From assembly GCA_947088155.1 (NCBI GenBank), contig CAMUFL010000002.1, forward strand, positions 175,413-239,412: a stretch of 64,000 bases of DNA. The letters are read 5' to 3'. The translations under genes and the position numbers were made by a program. The DNA comes from an uncultured Gardnerella sp. (GTDB taxonomy: Bacteria; Actinomycetota; Actinomycetes; Actinomycetales; Bifidobacteriaceae). The notes beneath the pieces are model-generated. The model had not been told where the DNA came from. It did no database searches and was given only the letters and a program-made list of their open reading frames with translations. Every line of letters begins with the position of its first letter. Positions within the stretch are counted from its first letter, which is position 1. Of the stretch, positions 31,337-39,692 are shown piece by piece.

Positions 31337-31921
31337 TTATTCTGCTACTGAGTCAAGAACTACCAAACGTTGTCCGCCATAAGTTCTGGCATCAAGACAA
31401 GTTTGAATAAAGTAAACAGATTTAGGGAATGGCTGAATATACTCTTTGAATTCGTCTAATAATTTATCCGCGCTGCCGTTTCCTTCAAAATCTTTATAAT
31501 CTATAACTTTATAATCTTTGCCGTTTAGTTTAACTGGTGTGCCCTTTTCGAGCTTCCTTAATAAAGCGCCTGAACTATTTAAACGATCGACGATTATGTA
31601 ATGGCCGGTATTAACGTGGAACCAGTCGTCTTGAACTGTCCAGTGATAAAAAGCATCTTTTACATAAGCCAACTGATCAGGGTACTCGTCCCAAATAACG
31701 CGTTTGGTTTCACCTAGGGCTTCAAAAGTTCCTTCTTGGCCTATTACAAAAGCTTCATTAAGTTTCTTTTTTGTGTGTTTTTTGGTCTTTGTTAAGTGGT
31801 GCGTTATTTTCGTAGGTGCTGGATTATTTTTTGCTTTTGGGCTATTGCAGGCAGATATTCCTACTAACAAACTGGACAGCATTACAACGCTAAGCAATTT
31901 TTTATAAGTCATTTTCCCCAT
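31337..31921 (-). CDS. Lipoprotein with sortase-like catalytic pattern
   Basis: A 194-residue protein. Signal peptide with lipobox GISAC (Cys25), then a His/Lys/Thr-rich linker. The C-terminal half resembles a sortase: His107 in NTGHYIIVD, LLRKLEKGTPVKLNGKDYKV (the usual L..L..Gd.v....Y.V), Cys175 in FIQTCLDA and Arg185 in GGQRLVVLD. His-to-Cys spacing is 68 and Cys-to-Arg 10, in the sortase range. A sortase held by a lipid anchor instead of a membrane helix would be unusual. It could process LPXTG proteins such as those at 1232 and 15217, or be an inactive relative. Start at 31921 (GAAAGAAG upstream) or 31912. Confidence 0.65.
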   Translation of the reverse strand: MGKMTYKKLLSVVMLSSLLVGISACNSPKAKNNPAPTKITHHLTKTKKHTKKKLNEAFVIGQEGTFEALGETKRVIWDEYPDQLAYVKDAFYHWTVQDDWFHVNTGHYIIVDRLNSSGALLRKLEKGTPVKLNGKDYKVIDYKDFEGNGSADKLLDEFKEYIQPFPKSVYFIQTCLDARTYGGQRLVVLDSVAE

Positions 31922-32267
31922 AAATGGACTTCTTTCTTCGTATAGATGTGACTAGCGTTTGTTAGGTATCCTTATTGACTTGGATTCCAAACTTGAGTGC
32001 TTGCTCGGTTCAGTCCAAAAAATCTTGGTTTGAACGTGAGTAGGAAGCGATAGTCACTTCTGATTTGCGCATAAAGATATTAACAAAAACAGATGCTTTT
32101 TTCCATAGTTTTAGCATAAAGACTAAGAGGCTTGTGCTGCTTTACAATTTTTTAGTTTTTGCGCAAAGTACGTCTGGTTTGATTTTCAGCAGTAGATATT
32201 GCACAAGTTGAATTGCTATCCACTTTATTTCTGCTCATTGCTAAACAATAAAAATACTGTGCACATA
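31922..32267. other. 346-bp intergenic region, no gene seen
   Basis: AT-rich, between the lipoprotein gene start and the nrdF terminator. No open frame with a ribosome-binding site and no strong hairpin found. It must contain the promoter of the lipoprotein gene. Confidence 0.5.
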
Positions 32268-32325
32268 AAAATTCGACGAGACCCATACGTTTCTGTTAGT
32301 AGAAGCGTATGAGCCGCGTCGAATT
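32268..32325 (-). terminator. Terminator of nrdHIEF operon
   Basis: AAATTCGACG and CGTCGAATTT form a perfect 10-bp stem, with an inner CATACG / CGTATG stem. The T-rich 3' side on the minus strand agrees with termination after nrdF. Confidence 0.75.
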
Positions 32326-32364
32326 TAATTTAGGAGCTATTTGCTGCAATAATTAATTATACTA

Positions 32365-33459
32365 CTAGAAGTCCCAATCGTCATCGTCGGTTTCAACAGA
32401 TTTGCCCATAATGTAGCTGGAACCAGAGCCGGAGAAGAAGTCGTGATTTTCGTCGGCAGCAGGAGATAAAGCCGCAAGGATTTCCGGGCTTACGTGAGTT
32501 TCTTCTTCGCTGTACTTTGCAGGATAGCCAAGGTTCATCAAAGCCTTGTTAGCGTTGTAACGCACGAAGTCAAAAACGTCATCGTGGAAGTCAAATCCTT
32601 CGTAAATCTGACCAGAATACTCAACTTCCAAATCGTACAAAGTATCGAGCAAGTTCATAGTGAACTTTTCAAGATTCTTCTTATCGTTCTCGCTTCTAAG
32701 CTCCAAACCGCGCTGGAACTTGTAGCCGGAATAATAACCGTGAATCGCCTTATCTCGCAAAATCAAGCGAATCATATCGGCAGTGTTCATCATCTTGCCG
32801 CGAGAAGCAAAATAAAGTGGAAGGTAGAATCCTGCGTAAAGAAGAAGCGAAGAAAGCATAGTTGCAGCAATCTTGCGCTTAAGCGGATCTTCACTCTCGT
32901 ACTCACAAAGCACGGTTGTAACGCGCTGCTGCAAAACGTCGTTACCAACAGCCCAACGGTAAGCCTCGTCAATCTCTTCGCTAGAGCAAAGAGTGGAGAA
33001 AATAGAGGAGTAAGAGCGCGCGTGAATCGACTGCATAAAAGCAATATTCGTGTAAATAGCCTGCTCGTGCTCCGTGCGCGCGTGCTCAATCTGGCAAAGC
33101 TCGCCAATAGTTGCCTGGCTGGTATCAAGTAAAGTCAAGCCAGTAAAAACGCGAGTAGTGGTCTTGCGCTCAAGGTCGGTGAGGGAACGCCAAGAAGGAA
33201 TATCGTTGCTCAGCGGAACTTTTTCTGGAAGCCAGAAGTTAGCAATAAGACGATTCCAAACGTCCAAATCTTTGTCGTCAACAATATTATTCCAATTAAC
33301 TGGGCGCACGCGCGAACCGTGATGGTAGCGGTACTGAGCTGGGGTGATAGAAGCTGCCATCATAGCGTCGTCTGCGATTACGCGATTCGTGCCGAAAGGC
33401 TTATCGAGGCTACTGCGCAGTGCTGTTGGGTCGAGCGCTGTTGGATCGAGTTCTGTCAT
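32365..33459 (-). CDS. nrdF: Class Ib ribonucleotide reductase, beta subunit
   Basis: A 364-residue NrdF, which holds the dimetal (Mn or Fe) tyrosyl-radical cofactor that starts ribonucleotide reduction in NrdE. The helical core shows the ligand-bearing segments: WLPEKVPLSNDIPSWRSL, IGELCQIEHARTEHEQAIYTNIAFMQSIHARSYSSIF (Glu/His ligands), and the later LYAGFYLPLYF, AIHGYYSGYKFQ. The C-terminus is acidic and ends DDDWDF, the NrdE-binding tail. AGGAG precedes the ATG. It is the last gene of nrdHIEF and needs NrdI for cofactor assembly. Confidence 0.95.
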   Translation of the reverse strand: MTELDPTALDPTALRSSLDKPFGTNRVIADDAMMAASITPAQYRYHHGSRVRPVNWNNIVDDKDLDVWNRLIANFWLPEKVPLSNDIPSWRSLTDLERKTTTRVFTGLTLLDTSQATIGELCQIEHARTEHEQAIYTNIAFMQSIHARSYSSIFSTLCSSEEIDEAYRWAVGNDVLQQRVTTVLCEYESEDPLKRKIAATMLSSLLLYAGFYLPLYFASRGKMMNTADMIRLILRDKAIHGYYSGYKFQRGLELRSENDKKNLEKFTMNLLDTLYDLEVEYSGQIYEGFDFHDDVFDFVRYNANKALMNLGYPAKYSEEETHVSPEILAALSPAADENHDFFSGSGSSYIMGKSVETDDDDWDF

Positions 33460-33571
33460 AATTACTCCTGATTTTGTGTTTACGTTTTATAAAATTTTTA
33501 AGTTTTGATTTAATTTTTTTAAAGATTTACGTCGCTGAGATTTTTAGCGCTAAGATTTTTCGCGCTACGAC

Positions 33572-35794
33572 TTACAGCGTGCAGCTTACGCAACCTTCGA
33601 TTTCGGTACCTTCCAAAGCTTTCTGGCGAATACGAATGTAGTAAAGAGTCTTAATGCCCTTGCGCCATGCGTAAATCTGAGCCTTATTCAAATCGCGAGT
33701 AGTCGTAGTGTCTGGGAAGAACAAAGTAAGCGACAATCCCTGATCCACATGCTGAGTTGCTTCAGCGTAAGTGTCAATAATTGCCTTCCAACCAATCTCG
33801 TAAGCATCCTTAAAGTACTGCATATTGTCGTTCGTCATGTATGCAGCAGGGTAGTAGACGCGACCAACTTTGCCCTCTTTGCGAATCTCAACGCGGGAAG
33901 CAATCGGGTGAATTGAACTCGTTGAATGGTTAATGTACGAGATAGAACCGGTTGGAGGAACAGCCTGCAAATATTCGTTGTAAATGCCGTCGCGCAAAAT
34001 TTCATCGCGCAACTGATCCCAGTCCGAAACGGTTGGAATTGCAACGTTAAAACGAGCAAACAAATCGCGAACCTTTTGAGTGCGAGGCTCAAGCGAGCGT
34101 CTACCATCAGTGTACTTATCGAAATAGTTGCCTTTGCCTGCAGGCTTAGCGTAAGCGCTAGTCTTAAAGCTTGCAAAAGCGTGGCCGCGCTCCACAGCCA
34201 AAGCGTGAGAAGCTTTATAAGCGTGGTAAGCAACAGTCATAAAGTACATGTCTGTAAAGTCAAGAGCTTCCTCGCTTCCGTACTGCATGTGCTCGCGAGC
34301 AAGGAAACCGTGCAAATTCATTTGACCCAAGCCAATAGCGTGACCTTCTGCGTTTCCGCGACGAATCGAAGGTACAGAATCAATCGAAGTATGCTCAGAA
34401 ACAGAAGTGAGCGCACGTACCGCCAAATCAACGCTTGCACCCAAGTCACCATCCATTGCCTTAGCAATATTAAGAGAGCCGAGATTGCAAGAAATGTCGC
34501 GGCCAACGTGACTATAAGATAAGTCAGCGTTATAAGTGCTTGCTTCCTGAGTTTGCAAAATCTCGGAGCACAAGTTGCTCATAGTAATGCGACCCTCAAT
34601 AGGATTCGTGCGATTCACAGTATCCTCAAACAAAATGTAAGGGTAGCCAGACTCAAACTGAATCTCCGCAAGCGTCATAAAGAATTCGCGAGCATCAATG
34701 TACTTCTTGTGAATACGAGGATTTGCAACCATCTCATCGTAATGCTCGGTAACAGAAATGTCTGCAAAAGGCTTACCATACTCGCGCTCAACATCGTAAG
34801 GGCTGAACAGAGCCATCTTTTCCTTACGCTTAGCAAGCTCAAAAGTAATATCTGGAATCACAACGCCCAAAGAAAGCGACTTAATACGAATCTTCTCATC
34901 CGCATTCTCGCGCTTGGTATCAAGGAAACGCATAATATCCGGGTGATGAGCGCTAATATACACGGCACCAGCTCCCTGACGAGCGCCAAGCTGATTAGCA
35001 TAAGAGAATGAATCTTCCAAAAGCTTCATAACAGGCACAACGCCGCTAGACTGATTCTCAATGCGCTTAATAGGAGCGCCAAGCTCGCGTAAATTCGTAA
35101 GCAAAAGTGCCACGCCGCCGCCGCGCTTAGAAAGCTGCAAAGCAGAATTAATCCCGCGCGCAATAGACTCCATGTTATCTTCCAAGCGCACGAGGAAGCA
35201 GCTCACGGCCTCGCCGCGCTGAGCTTTACCAAGATTTAAGAACGTTGGTGTAGCTGGCTGGAAGCGTCCTGCAAGCATCTCGTCCAAATAGTTGAGAGCC
35301 GCCTTTTCATCGCCATCTGCAAGTTCCAAAGCTACGGCGGCTGCGCGCTGAGCGAAGTTTTCCAAATACTGCTTGCCGTCAAAAGTCTTCAAAGCGTAAG
35401 AAGTGTAGAACTTAAAAGCGCCCAAGAATGTGCCGAAAGTGTGGTGAGCGGCTTCAGCGTGCTCGTAGAATTTATCGAGAAAATCGGCGCTGTATTTTCC
35501 GAACACATTGCCGTTGTAGTAGTAGTTGTCAATCAAATAATTCAAGCGCTCGCGAGTAGAAGCAAACTTCATGCTGTGCTCTTGCACGTAACCCGAAACG
35601 TAAAGTTTTTCTGCTTCCTGATCTTTATCAAACTGAATGCCTTTTTCTGGGTCAAAAAGACCGAGCATAGCGTTAAGAACGTGGTAGTCGCGGCTGTTGC
35701 GAATGCGCTCTGCTGTGCTGCTAGTGCTGCTGGCATCGTCAGTGTGATCAAGATTAAGCGAAGCAGATTCGCTCATCGGATCCGTGCTATTCAT
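33572..35794 (-). CDS. nrdE: Class Ib ribonucleotide reductase, alpha subunit
   Basis: A 740-residue NrdE, the catalytic subunit that reduces ribonucleoside diphosphates in DNA precursor synthesis. Key parts are QPATPTFLNLGKAQRG...VSCFLVRLEDNMESI (first active-site Cys), NQSSGVVPVMKLLEDSFSYANQLGARQGAGAVY, NLCSEI (the radical Cys with Asn and Glu), PPTGSISYINHSTSSIHP and the C-terminal redox pair CVSC. There is no extended ATP cone, as expected for class Ib. The reductant is NrdH. Preceded by AGGAAAGGAA. Confidence 0.96.
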   Translation of the reverse strand: MNSTDPMSESASLNLDHTDDASSTSSTAERIRNSRDYHVLNAMLGLFDPEKGIQFDKDQEAEKLYVSGYVQEHSMKFASTRERLNYLIDNYYYNGNVFGKYSADFLDKFYEHAEAAHHTFGTFLGAFKFYTSYALKTFDGKQYLENFAQRAAAVALELADGDEKAALNYLDEMLAGRFQPATPTFLNLGKAQRGEAVSCFLVRLEDNMESIARGINSALQLSKRGGGVALLLTNLRELGAPIKRIENQSSGVVPVMKLLEDSFSYANQLGARQGAGAVYISAHHPDIMRFLDTKRENADEKIRIKSLSLGVVIPDITFELAKRKEKMALFSPYDVEREYGKPFADISVTEHYDEMVANPRIHKKYIDAREFFMTLAEIQFESGYPYILFEDTVNRTNPIEGRITMSNLCSEILQTQEASTYNADLSYSHVGRDISCNLGSLNIAKAMDGDLGASVDLAVRALTSVSEHTSIDSVPSIRRGNAEGHAIGLGQMNLHGFLAREHMQYGSEEALDFTDMYFMTVAYHAYKASHALAVERGHAFASFKTSAYAKPAGKGNYFDKYTDGRRSLEPRTQKVRDLFARFNVAIPTVSDWDQLRDEILRDGIYNEYLQAVPPTGSISYINHSTSSIHPIASRVEIRKEGKVGRVYYPAAYMTNDNMQYFKDAYEIGWKAIIDTYAEATQHVDQGLSLTLFFPDTTTTRDLNKAQIYAWRKGIKTLYYIRIRQKALEGTEIEGCVSCTL

Positions 35795-35866
35795 TTGATT
35801 ATTCCTTTCCTAGTGTGCTAGTTTTGCTTTTCAAACGCTGTTTTTTGTTGATTTTGTTGATTTTGT

Positions 35867-36367
35867 TTATTTCGTTTCTTCTGTTTCTTTTAATTGCCTT
35901 AAAAATCTAGGTATTCCCTGCGCGACTTTTTCAATATCTTCTTGAGTTCCTGTCAACTCAAACGAATACATATTTGGAATAGCGCATTTTCCGGCAATCT
36001 GGCCGCCTGCAGCGCAATAAGCGTCTCCAAAATTCGTGTTTCCGGAAGAAATTACGCCGCGAATAAACGAACGATTTTCGCGATTATTTAGGAATTTGCG
36101 CACCTGCATTGGTATTGCTTTTGCAATATTTCCGCCGCCGTAAGTTGGAACGATTAGCACGTACGGTTCGCGCACGTTTAATTCAGGATCTTTCGGACGA
36201 AGCGGTATGCGGTACACGTTTACGTTATTGCTTGGAAAATCGCAATTTTGCACAAATCTTAACGTGTTTTCGGAAACTGATGAAAAATATACTACAGCTC
36301 CGATTGATTCGCCTTGTGCACGAGATTCTGGTTCGCTTGGTTTTGTGATGTTTTCTTGTTCACTCAT
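35867..36367 (-). CDS. nrdI: NrdI flavodoxin-like protein
   Basis: A 166-residue NrdI that supplies oxidant for the Mn-tyrosyl cofactor of NrdF. It shows VVYFSSVSENTLRFV (phosphate-binding loop), VLIVPTYGGGN and GVISSGNTNFGDAYCAAG (flavin-binding loops). The ATG at 36367 is chosen because it overlaps the nrdH stop by 8 bp in ATGAGTGA; the frame stays open to 36418, but that start would lie deep inside nrdH. Confidence 0.93.
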   Translation of the reverse strand: MSEQENITKPSEPESRAQGESIGAVVYFSSVSENTLRFVQNCDFPSNNVNVYRIPLRPKDPELNVREPYVLIVPTYGGGNIAKAIPMQVRKFLNNRENRSFIRGVISSGNTNFGDAYCAAGGQIAGKCAIPNMYSFELTGTQEDIEKVAQGIPRFLRQLKETEETK

Positions 36368-36632
36368 TGTGTTCAGCTTCTTTTGATGACTCCGTGGAAG
36401 TTCCGAGTCTATCTGCAATTTGTGCGATTAAATCTGGGCGGTATCCACTCCAGGATGCGTCTGGCGCAATTACTACAGGTGCTTGACGGTAGCCTGCATT
36501 GCGTAGCTGATCTAATGCTTCAGGACTTTTGGATAAATCAACAGTTTCAAAATTCACTCCGAGTTTTGTGAACTGTCGCTTAGTTGCATCACACTGTGGG
36601 CAATGAGGTTTGGTAAACACTGTAATTGTCAT
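36360..36632 (-). CDS. nrdH: NrdH glutaredoxin-like electron donor
   Basis: A 90-residue NrdH that reduces NrdE. The redox motif is CPQC (residues 11-14, in KPHCPQCDATKR). The family's QAPVVIAPDASWSGYRPD segment and the acidic tail are present. GGAGATTGAA precedes the ATG. It is the first gene of nrdHIEF; two NrdR-like boxes lie about 80-130 bp upstream. Confidence 0.95.
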   Translation of the reverse strand: MTITVFTKPHCPQCDATKRQFTKLGVNFETVDLSKSPEALDQLRNAGYRQAPVVIAPDASWSGYRPDLIAQIADRLGTSTESSKEAEHNE

Positions 36633-36712
36633 TTCAATCTCCTCTGGTGATGGGGGAATTTGTAATTCCTGGTTGTATCGACAAAAGCCAAGTAGTTAGC
36701 TTACTCCAAATA

Positions 36713-36762
36713 AGCACTATTTATAGTGGTGTGTCGATTGTGTAAACACTACATATAGTTAT
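36713..36762. promoter_or_regulatory. Tandem NrdR-like boxes
   Basis: AGCACTATTTATAGTGGT (36713-36730) and AACACTACATATAGTTAT (36745-36762), both like the NrdR consensus acaCtAtATaTaGtGt. Their centres are 32 bp apart, the three-turn spacing usual for NrdR pairs. No nrdR gene is in the window. Confidence 0.75.
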
Positions 36763-37056
36763 TGCTTAAAATAGCTAAAAATAGCGTGTTTGTAAGCGTG
36801 TCGTGTTTTGTAAGTGGAATGTGAGCTTAGTTTTAACTATTAAAAATGTAATTTTTCTCACAAAATTTATATTTGCAACTACTAAATTTGTATATTGTGA
36901 AGCCTTGTGCATATCCGCCGATAAAATTAAAGTTGCGTTTCTTGAAGGGGCGTAACGCAAAGTAAAAATTGTGCATTTTATAGTTAATGCAGATTGCTTG
37001 AGTGCGCAAAGCGTGCGTGCAAATAACAAAACAAATACAAGATAAGAGGTGTCATA
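36763..37056. other. 294-bp region between nrdHIEF and gnd, promoters only
   Basis: AT-rich divergent intergenic region. No open frame is convincing. It must carry the gnd promoter, and AAGAGGTG at 37044-37051 is the gnd ribosome-binding site. Confidence 0.5.
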
Positions 37057-38511
37057 ATGACTCAAGCTCAGGCAAATATTGGCGTTGTTGGCTTGGCGGC
37101 CATGGGTTCTAATTTAGCGCGTAATCTTGCGCATCATGGCAATACTGTTGCTGTTTACAATCGCCATTATTCTCGCACCGAAACTTTGATGAACGAGCAC
37201 GGTATCGAAGGTGCTTTCGTTCCTGCAAAAACTGTTGAAGAATTTGTGGCTTCTCTAAAACGTCCGCGCACTGCAATCATCATGGTAAAAGCTGGTGCTC
37301 CTACGGATGCTGTGATTGAAGAACTTGCGAATGCTATGGAGCCAGGAGATATTATTGTCGACGGTGGAAACTCCTACTTTGAAGATACGATTCGTCGAGA
37401 GCGTGATATCCGCGCTCGCGGTCTTCATTACGTTGGTTGCGGTGTCTCTGGCGGCGAAGAAGGAGCTTTGCGCGGACCTTCGATGATGCCTGGCGGCACT
37501 GAGGAATCTTGGAAAACTCTTGGCCCTATTCTGAAGTCGATTGCAGCCGTTGCAGAAGGCGAGCCTTGCGTAACGCATATCGGAACCGACGGCGCTGGCC
37601 ACTTTGTAAAAATGGTTCATAACGGCATTGAGTACTCGGATATGCAGCTTATTGCCGAAAGCTACGATTTAATGCTTCGCGGCTTGGGCATGAAGTCAGA
37701 CGAAATTGCGGATGTGTTTAGCGAGTGGAATAAGGGTGAGCTTGATTCTTATTTGATTGAGATTACTGCGGATGTGCTTCGCCAGAAGGATGCTAAGACC
37801 GGTAAGCCTTTGGTTGAGATGATGGTGGATCACGCTGGAATGAAGGGCACTGGCACTTGGACTGTGCAGTCTGCACTTTCGCTCGGAATACCTGTAACTG
37901 GTATTGCAGAAGCTGTGTTTGCTCGCGGACTTTCAAGCCAAGTTGCTTTGCGTGAAGCTGCCGAAAGCCAAGGCTTAACTGGCCCGGATGTGCATTTTGA
38001 TTTGAACGATGCTGAGCGTAAGGCGTTTATTGAGGATATTCGCCAAGCTTTGTACGCTTCTAAGATTGTTTCTTATGCGCAGGGCTTCGATGAGATTGCT
38101 GCTGCTGCAATTGAGCATGATTGGAAGATTGACCAGGCTGCGGTTGCTCGCATTTGGCGTGGTGGATGCATTATTCGCGCTCAGTTCTTGAACCGCGTTT
38201 CTGAGGCTTTTGAGTCCGGTGAAGCGAGCGTTTCTTTGCTTTTTGCACCGTACTTTAAGGATGCTATTGAAAAGTCGCAGGCTGCTTGGCGTCGTGTTAT
38301 TGCGCGTGCAGTTGAGCATGGTGTGCCTGTGCCAGCATTCTCCAGCTTGCTTGCGTACTACGACGGCTTGCGTTCCAAGCGTTTGCCGGCTTCGCTTATT
38401 CAAGCTCAGCGCGATTTCTTCGGTGCTCACACTTACGGACGCATTGACGAGCCAGGCGTATTCCATACTTTGTGGGCAGACGCTAATCGCCCAGAAGTAA
38501 AGCAAGATTAA
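37057..38511 (+). CDS. gnd: 6-phosphogluconate dehydrogenase, decarboxylating
   Basis: A 484-residue enzyme that turns 6-phosphogluconate and NADP+ into ribulose 5-phosphate, CO2 and NADPH. It shows the Rossmann motif GVVGLAAMGSNLARN (near 9-23), IVDGGNSYFEDT, VGCGVSGGEEGALRGPSMMPGG and the substrate-binding GHFVKMVHNGIEYSDMQLIAE with its catalytic Lys. The C-terminal helical domain includes GTGTWT. It stands apart from zwf-opcA-pgl nearby, and the two transcripts converge. Confidence 0.97.
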   Translation: MTQAQANIGVVGLAAMGSNLARNLAHHGNTVAVYNRHYSRTETLMNEHGIEGAFVPAKTVEEFVASLKRPRTAIIMVKAGAPTDAVIEELANAMEPGDIIVDGGNSYFEDTIRRERDIRARGLHYVGCGVSGGEEGALRGPSMMPGGTEESWKTLGPILKSIAAVAEGEPCVTHIGTDGAGHFVKMVHNGIEYSDMQLIAESYDLMLRGLGMKSDEIADVFSEWNKGELDSYLIEITADVLRQKDAKTGKPLVEMMVDHAGMKGTGTWTVQSALSLGIPVTGIAEAVFARGLSSQVALREAAESQGLTGPDVHFDLNDAERKAFIEDIRQALYASKIVSYAQGFDEIAAAAIEHDWKIDQAAVARIWRGGCIIRAQFLNRVSEAFESGEASVSLLFAPYFKDAIEKSQAAWRRVIARAVEHGVPVPAFSSLLAYYDGLRSKRLPASLIQAQRDFFGAHTYGRIDEPGVFHTLWADANRPEVKQD

Positions 38512-38532
38512 AACAAATAATATTTAGAATCA

Positions 38533-38570
38533 ACAGGCCTTTGCGTTATTATGCATAGGCCTGTATTTCA
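38533..38570. terminator. Terminator of gnd
   Basis: ACAGGCCT (38533-38540) and AGGCCTGT (38557-38564) form a perfect 8-bp stem, followed by ATTTC. Confidence 0.75.
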
Positions 38571-38660
38571 TTCTGCTCTTTTTAGTATATTTTATTGCTA
38601 AATTTTACTAATATTTTTAAATTGATTGTTTTCCTTGGAATTTCAACGATTTTGCACTCG

Positions 38661-38746
38661 TTTTCCCAAATGCGCCATGTTTTTAGGGGTCGATTTTCCC
38701 AAATGCGCCATGTTTTGAACATGCTATTTTCTCATTTGCGCCAATT
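38661..38746. repeat. 33-bp spaced repeats between gnd and pgl
   Basis: TTTTCCCAAATGCGCCATG at 38661 and 38694 is identical over more than 20 bp, and a diverged unit TTTTCTCATTTGCGCCAAT starts at 38727. The period is 33 bp. They lie between the ends of two convergent genes. Confidence 0.8.
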
Positions 38747-38788
38747 TATGTAGCGCATTTAATTTTTGACTTGCTGAATATTATGCAG

Positions 38789-39613
38789 TTACTCAATAGC
38801 AGCTTGCAGTGTGCCTGCGGTGGTTAGCCAAGAGATTTCGTCAGTTCCGTTTGCAAAAGATGCAGGATATTCAGGATTATTAGCTCCCGAAAGTGAATTC
38901 ATTAAAGCAGCGCCCTTTTCTGCGCCGGCAGTCAAAAACCAAGTGCGGCGACTGTGAGCCAGCACAGGAACTGTAAGCGACAATCGCATTGGCGGCAACT
39001 TAGGGGAGTGGTTTACTCCAACAACAATGCGCTCGCGATTATTAACTTGCGGCAATCCCGGGAAAAGCGAAGCCATATGCGCGTCCGGACCCATGCCAAG
39101 AATTGCTAAATCAAATACTGGCTCTGGCCCAAGTAATCCTATAATTTCTTCCTCATAGTCGTGCGCTGCAGCATCCAAAATAGCGTCATTTTCAGCGTCG
39201 CTGGCTTCTGCAATTTCCTCAGCGCTGCGTTCATCTGCAGGCATCTCGTGAATATGAGATTCTGCCAAAGCTTTATGAGAAGTAAGTAAGTCAAGCAGCG
39301 CTTCGCGAGTTTTACGCGCGTTACGATCCTCGCTATCGTAAGCTACGAAGCGTTCGTCTGCCCACCAAATATGCACTAAATCCCAATCAATAACCGTCAA
39401 AAGTGGGTTGCTGGCAAGCATTTGGAACATGCGAATTGAATCCGTACCACCAGTAATAAGTAAATGGAATGGCTTGTCGAGATTCTGCACATTAGCTTGT
39501 GACTCCATAATAAGAATTGCCAAGCGTTGAGCTGCAACGGCTGAAAGTACATCGGGATTATTGTAGCCATAAATGCTTGCGTTGTGTGCAAAAGTAACTT
39601 CATTATCTGTCAT
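38789..39613 (-). CDS. pgl: 6-phosphogluconolactonase
   Basis: A 274-residue SOL/DevB-type lactonase that hydrolyses 6-phosphogluconolactone to 6-phosphogluconate. It shows FHLLITGGTDSIRMFQ, WDLVHIWWADERFVAYDSEDRNARKTREALLD (the WW..DER.V signature) and FDLAILGMGPDAHMASLFPG. AAAAGGAA precedes the ATG. It is the last gene of zwf-opcA-pgl. Confidence 0.95.
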   Translation of the reverse strand: MTDNEVTFAHNASIYGYNNPDVLSAVAAQRLAILIMESQANVQNLDKPFHLLITGGTDSIRMFQMLASNPLLTVIDWDLVHIWWADERFVAYDSEDRNARKTREALLDLLTSHKALAESHIHEMPADERSAEEIAEASDAENDAILDAAAHDYEEEIIGLLGPEPVFDLAILGMGPDAHMASLFPGLPQVNNRERIVVGVNHSPKLPPMRLSLTVPVLAHSRRTWFLTAGAEKGAALMNSLSGANNPEYPASFANGTDEISWLTTAGTLQAAIE

Positions 39614-39639
39614 AGTTATTCCTTTTATGCAATTAAAAA

Positions 39640-39675
39640 TGTTTCACTCGCTGTTTCACGCGTTGTTTCACGTTT
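39640..39675. repeat. 12-bp tandem repeat, TGTTTCAC units
   Basis: Three tandem units with the core TGTTTCAC (39640, 39652, 39664) in the opcA-pgl gap. The core equals half of the ParB parS site, but it is not inverted. Confidence 0.65.
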
Positions 39676-39692
39676 TGTCTATTTTTATAGAC

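Noticed and set aside
38661..38746. CRISPR array
   Set aside because: Only three units, spacers about 14 bp or less, third unit diverged, no cas genes.
39640..39675. parS centromere site
   Set aside because: TGTTTCAC half-sites are in tandem; the inverted TGTTTCACGTGAAACA is absent.
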